From the NCBI RefSeq assembly GCF_900168165.1, contig NZ_FUYV01000014.1, forward strand, positions 1 to 64,000: 64,000 bases of DNA, in the 5' to 3' direction. Source of the DNA: Alkalitalea saponilacus (lineage in GTDB: Bacteria > Bacteroidota > Bacteroidia > Bacteroidales > Marinilabiliaceae). The position numbers and the translations under genes were made by a program. Shown piece by piece: positions 20,312-31,300 of the stretch (positions are counted from its first letter, which is position 1; each line of letters opens with the position of its first letter). The notes beneath the pieces are model-generated. The model was not told the origin of the DNA. It saw nothing but the letters and a program-made list of their open reading frames with translations, and did no database searches.

Positions 20312-21253
20312 TCAATGCATCCTCTTCAGATACTTATACAAATCACTGTTTGTGGATAGAATAACCTGAGTTTCTTTATCCAAAGTTTTTTCAAAAGTTT
20401 CCAACGATTTAAGGAAAGCGTAGAGTTCACGTGCAGCATTACTTCGATTGTAGGCTGCGGTATATATGGCTGCAGCCTCAGCATCGGCTCTTCCCATGAT
20501 CTCTTCGGCCTGACGAAATGCTACCGACTGAATGGTTTGCAACTCCCGCTCTTTCTCGCCATTGATGACCGATGCCTCTCCCTGTCCTTCAGAACGAAAT
20601 TCATCGGCAATACGCATCCGCTCACTGATCATCCGATTATAGACCTGCTCTCGTACTTCAGGAACATAATTGATCCGCTTGATCTTGAAATCGAGGATTT
20701 CAAGACCCAACTCGCGTGCCTGCTCATTGGCCGATTCACGAATCATTCGTTGAATGCGATCCCGACCTACTTCAATATGCATCAAAGAGTCACCGATCAT
20801 ATCACCAATAATTCCTGACGAAACAGGCTCCCGATTACTGGTTCTTACTGCCTCTTCGAGATTATGACTGGCAATAAAGTCCCTCGTTTCACCATCCAAA
20901 ATATCGGCTAATCGGGACATCGCGCTTCGTTCGTTTGTAAAACGAATGAAGTATCTCAGTGGATCAACAATTTGCCATCTTGCGTAAGTATCAACGAAAA
21001 TAAATTTTTTGTCCTTAGTAGGAATTTGGTTTGGATCACCGTCCCATTCCAAAAACCGTTTTTCAATAAAATTTGTTTTTTGAATAAACGGGACTTTAAA
21101 TTTTAATCCGGGCGTAGTAATGGCCTCGCCTACCGGCCGGCCAAATTGGGTAACAACCACCTGTTGGGTTTCATTTACCACATAAGCACTTTGCGATACA
21201 ACCACCACCAGGATAACAGCTGCTACTATTAAGTATATTAAATTCTTTTGCAT
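20312..21253 (-). CDS. hflC: HflC, SPFH-domain partner of HflK
   Basis: This 313-aa protein has one N-terminal membrane anchor (LIYLIVAAVILVVVVSQ), an SPFH/prohibitin domain (TQQVVVTQFGRPVG, PGLKFKVPFIQK) and a long helical tail rich in Glu, Arg and Ala (about 215-300). HflK and HflC form a large periplasmic cage that holds and modulates the membrane protease FtsH. The gene follows hflK after 12 bases in the usual K-C order and ends at a strong terminator. Confidence 0.92.
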   Translation of the reverse strand: MQKNLIYLIVAAVILVVVVSQSAYVVNETQQVVVTQFGRPVGEAITTPGLKFKVPFIQKTNFIEKRFLEWDGDPNQIPTKDKKFIFVDTYARWQIVDPLRYFIRFTNERSAMSRLADILDGETRDFIASHNLEEAVRTSNREPVSSGIIGDMIGDSLMHIEVGRDRIQRMIRESANEQARELGLEILDFKIKRINYVPEVREQVYNRMISERMRIADEFRSEGQGEASVINGEKERELQTIQSVAFRQAEEIMGRADAEAAAIYTAAYNRSNAARELYAFLKSLETFEKTLDKETQVILSTNSDLYKYLKRMH

Positions 21254-21265
21254 GATTCACTCAGT

Positions 21266-22252
21266 TTAATTAGATTCTTTTTTCTGACCTTGACTTAATT
21301 GCATCTGCAACAATGGAATGACATTGTTGCCATCCTGATCGGTGATGATTTTGTTCCCCATTTGAGGAATCACTCTTTGCATGGTTTCAAGATAAATACG
21401 CCGCTTGGTAATCTCCGGGGCACGCATGTATTCATCAAACAACAGATTAAAACGGGCAGACTCACCCTGAGCATTGTTCACACGGGCCGTTGCATAACCT
21501 TCTGCTCTTTGAATGGTCTCCTGCGCCTGTCCGCGCGCTCTTGGAATAACCCGGTTGTATTCAGCTTTGGCCTGATTGATTAAAGTCTCCCTCTCCTGCT
21601 GAGCCTGATTTACGGCATTAAATGCGGGTTTAACCGGATCGGGTGGATTTACATCCTGTAAAACCACTTGTTCAATGCGAAGACCCAATGAATACTCGTC
21701 CACCAGACCTTGAATCAAATCTCGAACAGTATGTGCAACTTCTGTTCGTCCGACGGTAAGAACTTCGTTTACAGTTCTATCGCCAACAATCTGGCGCATG
21801 GAAGATTCTGAAATATCTCTCAAAGTACTTTCAGGATTTCGCACCATAAATAGATAATTGAAAGGATCCTGAATTCGATATTGCACTACCCACTCCACGT
21901 CGGCGAGGTTAAGGTCACCGGTAAGCATTAAAGATTCATCGGATGTTCCCCTTTTAGTGTACTCCGAGCGCACATCTGAGGATACTGTCCGAAACCCAAA
22001 TTCCTGTTTCTGTTGACGTTCAACCGGAACTTTTACCAACTTCTCCACAAACGGCATTTTAAAGTTAAGGCCGGGGCTTACAAGACGTTCAAATTTCCCA
22101 AACCGGGTGATGACTCCAACCTCTTCCGAAGCTATCTGAAATATCATATTCCAGGCCAGTACGGCCAACAAAACAATCCCCGCCAAACGGGGAATGTTGC
22201 CAAAAATGTCCTTCACAAAGGGAGGAACATCAAACTCACTGTGTTGATTCAT
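21266..22252 (-). CDS. hflK: HflK, SPFH-domain partner of HflC
   Basis: A 328-aa membrane protein with an N-terminal anchor (about 18-40, LAGIVLLAVLAWNMIF), an SPFH domain (VGVITRFGKFERLVSPGLNF; WVVQYRIQDPFNYLF) and the HflK-typical helix QAKAEYNRVIPRARGQAQETI. It lacks the long Gly-rich N-terminus of E. coli HflK, as is common outside proteobacteria. It is the first gene of the hflKC pair, 25 bases downstream of the trehalose synthesis gene on the same strand, so limited read-through is possible. Confidence 0.92.
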   Translation of the reverse strand: MNQHSEFDVPPFVKDIFGNIPRLAGIVLLAVLAWNMIFQIASEEVGVITRFGKFERLVSPGLNFKMPFVEKLVKVPVERQQKQEFGFRTVSSDVRSEYTKRGTSDESLMLTGDLNLADVEWVVQYRIQDPFNYLFMVRNPESTLRDISESSMRQIVGDRTVNEVLTVGRTEVAHTVRDLIQGLVDEYSLGLRIEQVVLQDVNPPDPVKPAFNAVNQAQQERETLINQAKAEYNRVIPRARGQAQETIQRAEGYATARVNNAQGESARFNLLFDEYMRAPEITKRRIYLETMQRVIPQMGNKIITDQDGNNVIPLLQMQLSQGQKKESN

Positions 22253-22277
22253 AAATTATATTAGTATAAAATTTAAA

Positions 22278-24491
22278 TTACTTTTTCTTTGAAAGCTTTT
22301 TGAGAAACGCTCTTACAGCCTCCACCGTTTCGAGTTTATAGGCAGCGTTGGTATGTTTAATACCAACTTTTACGGTAATAGCCGTCTCGGGTAACTCTTT
22401 GAACAGGAACTCATCGGTCCAGTCATCTCCAATTCCCATAATAAAATCGGCATTCATATTAAGCAGAAAACTATTGGCTGCTGCACCTTTATTGATGCCA
22501 CCGGTTTTCACCTCAACCACTTTGTTTCCTTCCATAATTTCGAGATTGTGATTGGCCACCAACTCAGTAAGTTCGTCCCTTAGCTCTTTTGCACGAAGTT
22601 CACCCAGCTCAGCTTCCGCTCGACGGAAATGCCATACCAGTGAGTAGTTTTTCTCCTCTAAAAACGATCCGGGCGTACGATCAACATAACTCTCCAATAC
22701 AGGACGTATGGTAGGCATCCACGAATTGGATGCGTTGGTGAGCATATTCCAGTCTTCACCTATTCTACGCAGCCATACTCCATGTTCGCAAATCAGATTA
22801 ACTTGATGTCCTTCAAACCATTTTGAAAGCGTCTCTTTATCACGTCCACTAATAATAGTGACAATATTCTTTTCCGATTCGGTTAGTTCATCAATAAGCT
22901 TTTTCAGTTCAGCATCGGGTTGAACCTCTTGCGGATCGGCTTTAAAACCGGTAAGAGTCCCATCGTAATCCAAAAAGATGGCGCGTTTTCCTGCGTTTTC
23001 AAATTTATCGATGATGGATTTTCCAACTTCCGGAGTAATTTTCTTGGCAAGAAAATCCTTTTGAATTTTATTTACCCGTTGTAGAGACCCAACAAACTCC
23101 TTTGCCCATTTAAAAACATCATATCGCTTTAATCGCTCCTGCATGGTAGCGAGTCGTTTTCTTTGTTCATCCACCGGCATTTCCAATGCTTGAAGAATTG
23201 CCTTTTCTGTCTGATTCTCATCGTTGGGATTAATAATTATTGCCTCTCCCATCTCTTTCACCACACCGGCCATTTCGCTCAGCACCATGACCCCGGTTTT
23301 GTTAATTCTTGATGCCACATACTCCTTGGCCACCAGATTCATACCATCTCGAACCGGCGTAATCAGAGCCACATCACACATGCTGTATAGTTCTACTAAA
23401 TTCTGAAAAGGCATGGTGCGATAAAAATACCAAACCGGGGTGTAGTTTATATTACCATAAAGTCCATTTATGCTTCCCACAAGTTCTTCTACTTCACTGC
23501 GCAAACGTTGATAGTGTATTACATTGTTTCGTGAAGGTACTGAAAGCAAAATCAGGGTAACCTTTCCACGGTATTCGGGATGATTCTCCAGAAAACGTCC
23601 AAAAGCACGCAGCCTGTTCGGAATCCCTTTGGAATAATCGAGCCTGTCGATAGACAACACCAGCTTCCGGTCAGGATCCATCAGGAAATATTTTTCCAGT
23701 TCCCGATGCACTTCGGAACGTTCCTTAAGCGGGGTTTGGTTGATTTTTATAGCAGCATCTTCAAATTTCTTATAATCAATTCCCATAGGGAATGCATCGG
23801 CAAGAATAATGCGATCATCAATGTGAATTTCGTTAAACGTAATCTCATATCCGAATAAACGACGAACGCTGCTGAGAAAATGTCGCTCATAATCATAGGT
23901 ATGAAATCCGATCAGATCGGCTCCTAACAACCCTTTGAGCAATTCATCCCGCCAGGGGAGAATTCTGAATACTTCATAGGATGGAAATGGAATATGCAAA
24001 AAATAACCGATGGTGATGTTCGGCTTCTTGCTTTTAATCATTTCCGGAACCAACATCAATTGGTAATCATGTACCCAAACATAATCACCATCATCAATCA
24101 CTTCAAGAGTTTTGTGGGCAAATATTTGATTTACTTTCACATATGCATCCCAGAACTCCGCATGAAAGTCCACATATTGAGCAAAATAATGAAACAAAGG
24201 CCAGATGGTATTATTACAAAACCCTTCATAAAACTCCTCGACCTCATGATTGCTCAAATGCACCGAAACACACCCTTCTTTTTCCAGCAAAGCATCAATT
24301 CGGGCTAAATCTGCGGGCGATTGGCTATCAGAAGCAACACCGGGCCATCCTATCCAATTTCCGTTATATTCTTTATAAACGGAATTCATCCCGGTAGCAA
24401 GACCTCCTACACTGGGAGTTAACAAAGGGCTACCATCAACAAAATCAACACTATAAGGTAATCGGTTTGAAACAATATGGAGTTTCTTCAT
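22278..24491 (-). CDS. otsAB: Bifunctional trehalose-6-phosphate synthase/phosphatase
   Basis: This 737-aa fusion makes trehalose in two steps. The N-terminal GT20 domain (about 1-470) joins UDP- or ADP-glucose to glucose-6-phosphate; SNRLPYSV, WVHDYQLMLVP, FLHIPFPSYE and DGMNLVAKEYVA are visible. The C-terminal HAD phosphatase (about 500-735) has the nucleophile motif FLDYDGTLTG (D508, D510) and the late acidic motif GIGDDWTDEFLF. Such fusions are frequent in Bacteroidota. The divergent gene at 24940 encodes a GH15 enzyme, likely a trehalase, so synthesis and breakdown lie back to back. The product is a cytoplasmic osmolyte or stress protectant. Confidence 0.94.
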   Translation of the reverse strand: MKKLHIVSNRLPYSVDFVDGSPLLTPSVGGLATGMNSVYKEYNGNWIGWPGVASDSQSPADLARIDALLEKEGCVSVHLSNHEVEEFYEGFCNNTIWPLFHYFAQYVDFHAEFWDAYVKVNQIFAHKTLEVIDDGDYVWVHDYQLMLVPEMIKSKKPNITIGYFLHIPFPSYEVFRILPWRDELLKGLLGADLIGFHTYDYERHFLSSVRRLFGYEITFNEIHIDDRIILADAFPMGIDYKKFEDAAIKINQTPLKERSEVHRELEKYFLMDPDRKLVLSIDRLDYSKGIPNRLRAFGRFLENHPEYRGKVTLILLSVPSRNNVIHYQRLRSEVEELVGSINGLYGNINYTPVWYFYRTMPFQNLVELYSMCDVALITPVRDGMNLVAKEYVASRINKTGVMVLSEMAGVVKEMGEAIIINPNDENQTEKAILQALEMPVDEQRKRLATMQERLKRYDVFKWAKEFVGSLQRVNKIQKDFLAKKITPEVGKSIIDKFENAGKRAIFLDYDGTLTGFKADPQEVQPDAELKKLIDELTESEKNIVTIISGRDKETLSKWFEGHQVNLICEHGVWLRRIGEDWNMLTNASNSWMPTIRPVLESYVDRTPGSFLEEKNYSLVWHFRRAEAELGELRAKELRDELTELVANHNLEIMEGNKVVEVKTGGINKGAAANSFLLNMNADFIMGIGDDWTDEFLFKELPETAITVKVGIKHTNAAYKLETVEAVRAFLKKLSKKK

Positions 24492-24939
24492 AATAAATAA
24501 AAATTTTGAGGATTATTCTAAATTCCACCTTTATTGCATGCGCAAACTGAACTCTGCAACCTTCAGGTATTGACTAATTATAAACAAGTTAAAACATCAA
24601 TTTATGTTTGATTTAAATCATTTATAATCTCTTAATAAACCCAAACGTCGTTCTCATTCGTTTAAAGAGAAATGGATTTACTTCTGGTAAAACGCCATTA
24701 CAGCTGGAAAAACCATTGAGTATAACTGAAGTCAAAAATTTTCTAAAAAATTTTTGAGTGGTCTTACTTTTAACAAATCAACCGCTAATCCGGTTTAGTT
24801 TATAGAAAGATTAATCCGGTTTCTAACAAAGATAAAAAAAAGTAGGACTTTTTTGCTCAAAACAGAGATAAATTCCTGATTTTTGATGATGCAAAAGTAA
24901 ATAGTTATTTAATTGAATACTGAAATTTTGACAGCGCGT
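24492..24939. other. Divergent control region of the trehalose genes
   Basis: This 448-bp AT-rich space holds a hairpin with perfect 11-bp arms at 24732-24757 and a direct repeat TAATCCGGTTT at 24786-24796 and 24812-24822, with starts 26 bases apart. No clear TTTG/TAnnTTTG pair was found. An in-frame TTG at 24913 could be an alternative GH15 start. Confidence 0.45.
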
Positions 24940-26760
24940 ATGAAGCAATTGTGTGAAAAGGATCTGAACTATGGAATTATTGGTAACTGCAGAAGTGGTG
25001 CTTTGGTTTCCGACAAAGGAAGTATCGATTGGTTATGTTTGCCAAAGTTTGATTCTGCCTCAGTTTTTGGAAAAATTCTTGATGATAAAAATGGTGGAAG
25101 TTTTGAAATAATCACTGAAACGGAATCCCGCATCATTCAAACTTACGATGGGAACACGAACATTTTAATTACCAGGTTTCATTGTGAAGATGGAGTTTTT
25201 GAGGTACACGACTTCATGCCACGATATAAACTGGATAATGGACAATACTACACACCACCCGATTTAATTCGATTTTTTAAACACGTTGAGGGAGCACCCA
25301 AGTTCCGGATAAAGTTTAATCCAAGACTCGAGTATGGCAGGTTTGATACGAAAATTCAGATTTATGACAAATATGTAAAGGCGCAAACCACCAAGGGTAA
25401 TTACGATTCGATGTACCTTTACACCAGCATGAACAATTCGGATGTGGCTTGTCAGCAACTCATTACGCTTTATCGTGATGAGTTTATCCTGGTGAGTTAC
25501 AACCAGAAACTGCTGAAACAAACCATGGAACGTTCCTATATGAAATTGATGAGAACAAAAGCCTACTGGCTTACATGGTCCAACCGAACAACGCATTACG
25601 GAAAATACAATGACATCATTGATCGCAGCGCATTGGTTTTAAAACTTCTAAGCTACCAGAAAACCGGCGCAGTGTTGGCCGCTCTTACCACCTCCCTTCC
25701 TGAAACCATTGGCGAAGTCCGCAACTGGGATTACCGCTTTTGCTGGATCAGGGATGCTTCCATGGTCATAAAAATCATGTCTGACCTGGATCACCACAAA
25801 CTTGCCAACCGATACCTGAATTTCATAACCCATTTATTGCCTGAGAAAGATGAAAAAATACAGATAATGTATGGCATTAATGGGGAGAAAAAGCTGACGG
25901 AATTTGAACTGGATCATCTCGAAGGTTATTGTGGCAGCAAACCGGTAAGAATTGGAAACGCAGCATACAAACAAAAGCAAAACGATATCTACGGCATCCT
26001 GATGGATGTGATTTACCAGCATTTCCACCTTTTTTCGGTAACGTTGGAACATAGCGAAGAGCTCTGGACCATCACCAGAAATATGGTGCGATCCGTGCAA
26101 AGGAACTGGCACAAACCTGACAAAGGGATTTGGGAAATGCGGCAAAACAACAAGCACTTTACCTTTAGTAAAGTGCTGTGCTGGGTGGCCATTGACAGGG
26201 CAGTAAAAATTGCCTCGCTACTTCAACAAAACAAACAAGTTGATGAATGGCTTCCTCTGCGAGATAAAATAAAAGCCGACATCATGGAAAATGCCTGGTC
26301 GGAAGAGAAACAATCATTTACACAGGCTTATGGGCATGAAGATTTGGATGCATCGGTTCTGTTGATGGAAACCTATGGGTTTATGTCACCTCAGGATCCA
26401 AAATATGTAAGTACAGTCCTGGCTATTCAAAAAGAACTTGAGCACAAAGACTTGATGTACAGATACAAAAACAAAGATGATTTTGGTGAACCATCTTCGG
26501 CTTTCACCATTTGCTCTTTTTGGCTGATAAAAAGTTTGTATATGATTGGAAGAAAAGAGGAAGCCATTGAGAAGTTTGAGAAGCTTCTCTCCTACTCTAA
26601 TCACCTGGGGCTTTTTAGTGAAGATCTGGATTTTGAAACCAAACGACTGCTCGGAAATTTTCCCCAGGCATACTCTCATCTGGCATTAATTGAAACAGCC
26701 ATGATCCTTGGTGGAGGCCAATTGAGCAGAGAGGAGATTTTATTGCAAATGTTGCATTAA
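24940..26760 (+). CDS. GH15-family glucoamylase/trehalase-like enzyme
   Basis: A 606-aa cytoplasmic protein without signal peptide. An N-terminal beta-sandwich opens with LNYGIIGNCRSGALVSDKGS and IDWLCLPKFDSASVF. The (alpha/alpha)6 barrel has the GH15 signature VRNWDYRFCWIRDASMVI, and the catalytic acids are expected in WEMR (about residue 405) and near SEDLDFETKRLLGNFPQAYSH. Bacterial members of this branch act on trehalose or short alpha-glucans. Being divergent from otsAB makes trehalase the best guess. ATG at 24940 is preferred over an in-frame TTG at 24913 because it lies closest to the conserved start. Confidence 0.85.
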   Translation: MKQLCEKDLNYGIIGNCRSGALVSDKGSIDWLCLPKFDSASVFGKILDDKNGGSFEIITETESRIIQTYDGNTNILITRFHCEDGVFEVHDFMPRYKLDNGQYYTPPDLIRFFKHVEGAPKFRIKFNPRLEYGRFDTKIQIYDKYVKAQTTKGNYDSMYLYTSMNNSDVACQQLITLYRDEFILVSYNQKLLKQTMERSYMKLMRTKAYWLTWSNRTTHYGKYNDIIDRSALVLKLLSYQKTGAVLAALTTSLPETIGEVRNWDYRFCWIRDASMVIKIMSDLDHHKLANRYLNFITHLLPEKDEKIQIMYGINGEKKLTEFELDHLEGYCGSKPVRIGNAAYKQKQNDIYGILMDVIYQHFHLFSVTLEHSEELWTITRNMVRSVQRNWHKPDKGIWEMRQNNKHFTFSKVLCWVAIDRAVKIASLLQQNKQVDEWLPLRDKIKADIMENAWSEEKQSFTQAYGHEDLDASVLLMETYGFMSPQDPKYVSTVLAIQKELEHKDLMYRYKNKDDFGEPSSAFTICSFWLIKSLYMIGRKEEAIEKFEKLLSYSNHLGLFSEDLDFETKRLLGNFPQAYSHLALIETAMILGGGQLSREEILLQMLH

Positions 26761-27180
26761 ATCTTTAACAGGTTAAAAAGTTCAAAGTTTGAGGTTTGAA
26801 GTTCAATGTTATAAGTTTAATGTTTTAGGTTGGGGAGTTTAATGTTGATGGTTTGTGGTTCTGGTGAAAATGAGTTGTGCGGTTGGAGTTCCGCTTTTAG
26901 GGCGGTAAAGTTTAAGGTTGGAGGTTTAAGGTTATAAGTTTAAAGTTGAGGGTTTATGTTAAACATTGAACCTGAAACTTTAAACCTAAAACTTCCTGTC
27001 TCCGATTCTCCTTTCCCACCCTGTCACCTTGTTACCCTTCCGATTTCCGTTAAATGTCTTATGTGCATTAAAAATCAACCACAACGTTCAAAAAGGTTTA
27101 CACAATGTTTTCTTTGTGTGCTTTGTGCATTCTTAGTGTCCATGGTGGTTAGGTTTGCGGTTTGAAGTTCTGATAACTAA
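26761..27180. other. Repeat-filled intergenic region
   Basis: The 420 bp between the GH15 gene and the TPR gene are almost entirely one long copy of the dispersed repeat. I see no gene and no convincing terminator. Confidence 0.6.
26775..27165 (+). repeat. Longest copy of the dispersed intergenic repeat (modules A, B, C)
   Basis: Module A (26775-26935) has degenerate GTTTAAGGTT units plus GGTTGGAGTTC and AGGGCGGTAAAG. Module B (26940-27055) is pyrimidine-rich (CTTCCTGTCTCCGATT, CACCTTGTTACCC). Module C (27055-27165) has AAATGTCTTATGTG, GGTTTACACAATGTT and CCATGGTGG. Module A recurs at 1055-1178, B at 5388-5612 and 2405-2560, and C at 2575-2668. Nothing suggests coding. Confidence 0.75.
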
Positions 27181-28161
27181 TCACTGAATCAGCAACCAAT
27201 TGGCTAACATATCATACTGTCGTGCATTTTCCGACATCCAAACCATAACTTCTGAGGGATATCGACTATAGGCAGTATGCATGGCCAGTGGCATAGAAAA
27301 GTTGAGCCGTGCTACTTGCGCAAAAAAGTCAGAATAAAAAACCCACAGAGCATCTTCGGAGGTTACATCTGCAAGCTGCAAACTTTGAAGTAATGCATTG
27401 GTCTGATTTACATACCAATTGGCACGGGACTCATCATCAACCAACCTCTTGTCGGGCAATTCCGGCACAAAAGGGACTGAAAAGCCGCGGCTCACATTGC
27501 TGTGCCGCGAAATACTTGCCGATGATGCAGCCCAGGAGTCATATAACCTTTCAAGAACACGAACCAGCTCAGCACTTTCAGGAGTGTCATGATGCAACAT
27601 GAGGTAGTATAACAATGGCAATGCTGCTTTTAAATTTTCACCTCTTCGGTGCATCTGTTCCCCAAGCAAAAGATGCGCCGGAGCAAATCCAGGCTCTGCG
27701 TGAATGGATTTCAACAAAAGGCGTTCTCCTTCTTCTTTGTCAAATGGGATAAGCACTCGTCCGGCATGAAACAGTAACAGATAATCTCCAGGAAAAAGGT
27801 CTAACCCCTGCTCCATCCAACGATTTCGCTGGCGCACATTTCCCAATTGCTCATGAGCCAAAAATCCGGCCAGATAAGCATCCTGCGATGGGTTGGTTCG
27901 GTCTCTTCGGGCATCAACAGCTTTTTCCAGCGCTCTTTGAGCATCTCCCTGCAGAATATAGGCCAAAGCCAACCCACCAAGAACCTCTCCATCATTCAAA
28001 CCAAGCAAGGTGGCCTGATTTAAATAAACCATTGCCGAATCAACCTTGCCTGCCTGTAAAAAATCCAAACCGCGGAGTTTGTATTCAAATCCTCCCACTT
28101 GACTAATGCCGGGTTGTGAAACCACTCCCAACAATAAAAAACTTAAAATAAGAATCTTCAT
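27181..28161 (-). CDS. Exported TPR-repeat protein
   Basis: A 326-aa protein with an N-terminal signal sequence (MKILILSFLLLGVVSQPGIS) and several tetratricopeptide-like helix pairs (DFLQAGKVDSAMVYLNQA, GGLALAYILQGDAQRALEKA, AHLLLGEQMHRRGENLKAAL). ATG at 28161 was preferred over 28182 because it starts directly at the signal peptide. TPR proteins are scaffolds, so no enzyme activity is expected. It lies downstream of the giant macroglobulin gene on the same strand, with 141 bases between, and may act with it at the cell surface or periplasm (inference). Confidence 0.75.
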   Translation of the reverse strand: MKILILSFLLLGVVSQPGISQVGGFEYKLRGLDFLQAGKVDSAMVYLNQATLLGLNDGEVLGGLALAYILQGDAQRALEKAVDARRDRTNPSQDAYLAGFLAHEQLGNVRQRNRWMEQGLDLFPGDYLLLFHAGRVLIPFDKEEGERLLLKSIHAEPGFAPAHLLLGEQMHRRGENLKAALPLLYYLMLHHDTPESAELVRVLERLYDSWAASSASISRHSNVSRGFSVPFVPELPDKRLVDDESRANWYVNQTNALLQSLQLADVTSEDALWVFYSDFFAQVARLNFSMPLAMHTAYSRYPSEVMVWMSENARQYDMLANWLLIQ

Positions 28162-28302
28162 ATTTGATGATGTAATAATCATTAATTTTTCATAATTGTA
28201 ATGTCAAACATAGATTCCCCCTTGAGAAACCGGGGAAACATGCAAAACAAACTATTCCCATTGAAGTGAAACCCGGTTTTAATATAAACCTGATTTTCAA
28301 TC

Positions 28303-31300
28303 CTAATGTACACGAATCGTGCCACCTTTGCTGTGTCCTGCAAATTCAGGCGCATAATAACAAGAAACCCTAATTGGCCCCTGAACGGCCTCTCCTCTGT
28401 GTGACACGGTAACTTCCCATGTTAAGGTGTATCGTCCTTTGGGTAGATGATCGATAAATAATGATGAGCCTGCATCTGTCACCGACATGTAATAACCTAA
28501 CCCCGACTGATAGCGGTAGCCCGAAAATAAATCCACCGGCTCCAGATTGGCTGCACGTGGTGCATCCACGTGCACAAAATCCAATGCTTGGGGGGTTTCA
28601 ACCACCAAACGATTCATCAATCGGTCGCCCGGTTGCAAAATGGTGTTATTATTCACCGTATGCCACTCTTCCTGCCCATCTTCCAAAGACCGTTTGTAAA
28701 CATAGCTCCTGACATCCAAAAATCCGCCGGCTTCAACCCTATCCATCGACTCAAAATAACTTACATGCATGGATGCAAAAGATGGATTGTCGGACTGCTT
28801 ATGGATTTCTATTGCTGTGGATTTTGCATTTATACTTTTGCCGTGTAAATGATAATTAAAATATCCCGTACCTGATTCCACCTTTGGTGGAACCAGCTCC
28901 TCTCCCCCAACCAAAACCTTATCCGGCTGCGTTATTGCAAACAAATCCCGGTCTGAAGCGGACAAAGCATAAACTGCTGAAACCGTGGCTCGGGTCGTTG
29001 GCCACGATTGGGTGCGTTTTTGCTGAATCAGCCAATTTTCCAATCCCGGTAAAGCTTCTGATTTGGGATCCATTTCCCGGATGGCTTCCATTGCTACAAC
29101 GTGCGTTTCAACAGGTGCCTGATACCAATATGGCCCATGTGGCAAACGGAAATGGAGGGTTTGATTTTCTCCTTTTATCATTCTTTCTTGAACAGATGTC
29201 AGAAACTTTTGAGCTTTAGTTTCAAATCCTGACCTATTCAATATAACAGCCGCATAAGACAGATTTGAAACCGGATTGCGAGGAAGTTCTTCCCGCATTT
29301 TTTCTATCCAGAACTGAACATCCTGATGCTTTAAAGCATCAGGTGTAAAACTAAGCGCATACAACTTTCCTATAACTGAAATAGAAATATCTGAGATATG
29401 TCCCCTTTCCCTCATCTCCCTTAGATGCTCAATCAGCCATTGATTGGCTTTATTAACCATCGTTTCTAACTCATCTGACACATCAATGTTTTGCTTATGC
29501 AGATATCCCAATCCTGATAAAATATTAACAGTGGTTTGCTCTGACGGCCGCATGCCACTGAACCACGGCCAGGCACCATTGTCAAGTTGTAGCTCTTTCA
29601 ATAATAAAATAGCCTCACTGATTTCAGTCTCCAGATGTCCGTCCCTAACCATCGCCGCAAAGTAGCGGCGGCGCTCTGTTTCATTTTGAGCTTGTGTTAA
29701 CCAGGGGGTTGCGGTTAGCAGGGTCGATTTCAATTCCGGATTGCGTTCCATGGCTGAAAGCAAAGCATCCTCATCACCTTCCAATTCAGCAGCCCATGCT
29801 TTTATCACCCGCTCAATGGGTGGGTGTTGTCTCAGGACTTCTCTGGCCACCGATGCTGCAAAAAGTCGGTTAAAAACCTGATCGGCACTCTCAACAGGGC
29901 GTTCCATCAACCATGGTAGCACACTCAGCACCTCCCATGCAGCATTTTGGGTGTAGGTAAATGTAAAACGCTCAAAGTTTCTGTTTTCAGTATCATTAAT
30001 TACAGCCATTTCCATTGTATGAACACCGGAATTGGTGAGCATAACCGGTTTGGTTTCGGTCACAAGCGTACGGGATAATCGCACCGGAATGATGTGCCTT
30101 TCGCCGTCTGAAACTTCACCGGAAACGACAGAAACAGAAACTTCCAATGCTTTGACGCGCTTGGGAACTTTCACCCGCCAACTAACCGGCACTGATTGAG
30201 TGGCATTGACTTGCCAATTGCTTGCTGATTCTCCAACTAAATCTATCTTTTCTCCAGAAATGGCATCCTTGATCTCCAACCGGGCAATCCCCTCCATCCA
30301 TTCCGAACTGTTGTTCAGCACATTGGCTGCAAACACCAATTCATCGCCTTCGGTAACTATGCGGGGCAAATTGGGAACCACCATCAAATCCAATACCGTG
30401 GTGACAAACGCCTCGGTGGTGGCATAAACTCCATCTTTCCGATGCGCCAATGCCATAAACCTCCATCGGGTGAGGGATTCAGGCATTTTAAAATCGAACC
30501 TTGCAATACCCTCACTATTGGTTTCTAGGTGAGGAAGGAAAAAGGCGGTCTCTTTTAGATCCCGGCGCAGCTGCAATGATGGCGCAGCAGGAGCAGGCGG
30601 AGGAGGAACTGTGACCTCCTCTTGTCTGGTCATTGGGATGATTTCTTCTACAGAATCATCTACAATATTTAAAGCGGCTCCTTGTTTCAGTTGAGAATCT
30701 GAACCAGCTGCACGCATAAAAAGTATATTGTGTGACGAACCAATAATCTCTTCCCAAAAGAAACGTGGGTATGGTTTCTGAGTAATTCCACGATGCCAGA
30801 TGTACATTCGTCCATCGATGCGCGACAGTGATGAGCTCTGCCATTGCCATTTACTAACAGGACGATGGAAAGATGGAACATTCAGATTTAGAGAATTGGG
30901 CTGATATGCGTCCAAAGAGGCGTCGTACATCAGAGCCAGCAATTCAGTTTGTACAGGTTGCCCGGTTCCATCGGTCAACTTTAAAGTCCAGGAATTATCT
31001 TCTCCGGGCGACAGTTCCTCCTTAAATTCACTTAATTCAAGGTTGAGCTGATCTTCGGGCTTCAGCACATTCAGATTTAGCTCTTTGGAATAAGATCTGT
31101 TATTATAAAACAGAACTGCCTGAATCAAAACATGTCCTGCCATCTCTTCAGTGACGCGAAAAGCAGCCTGTTGCCATGCTTTGTTTAAATGATACTCCTC
31201 ATCAATAACAATCCCGGCCTCGGTAGCTGCCAACAACTTTACACGTGCAGATTCCAAACCTGTACCAATTAAAAAAGAGGCCGTTTCACCGGGTTTCAAA

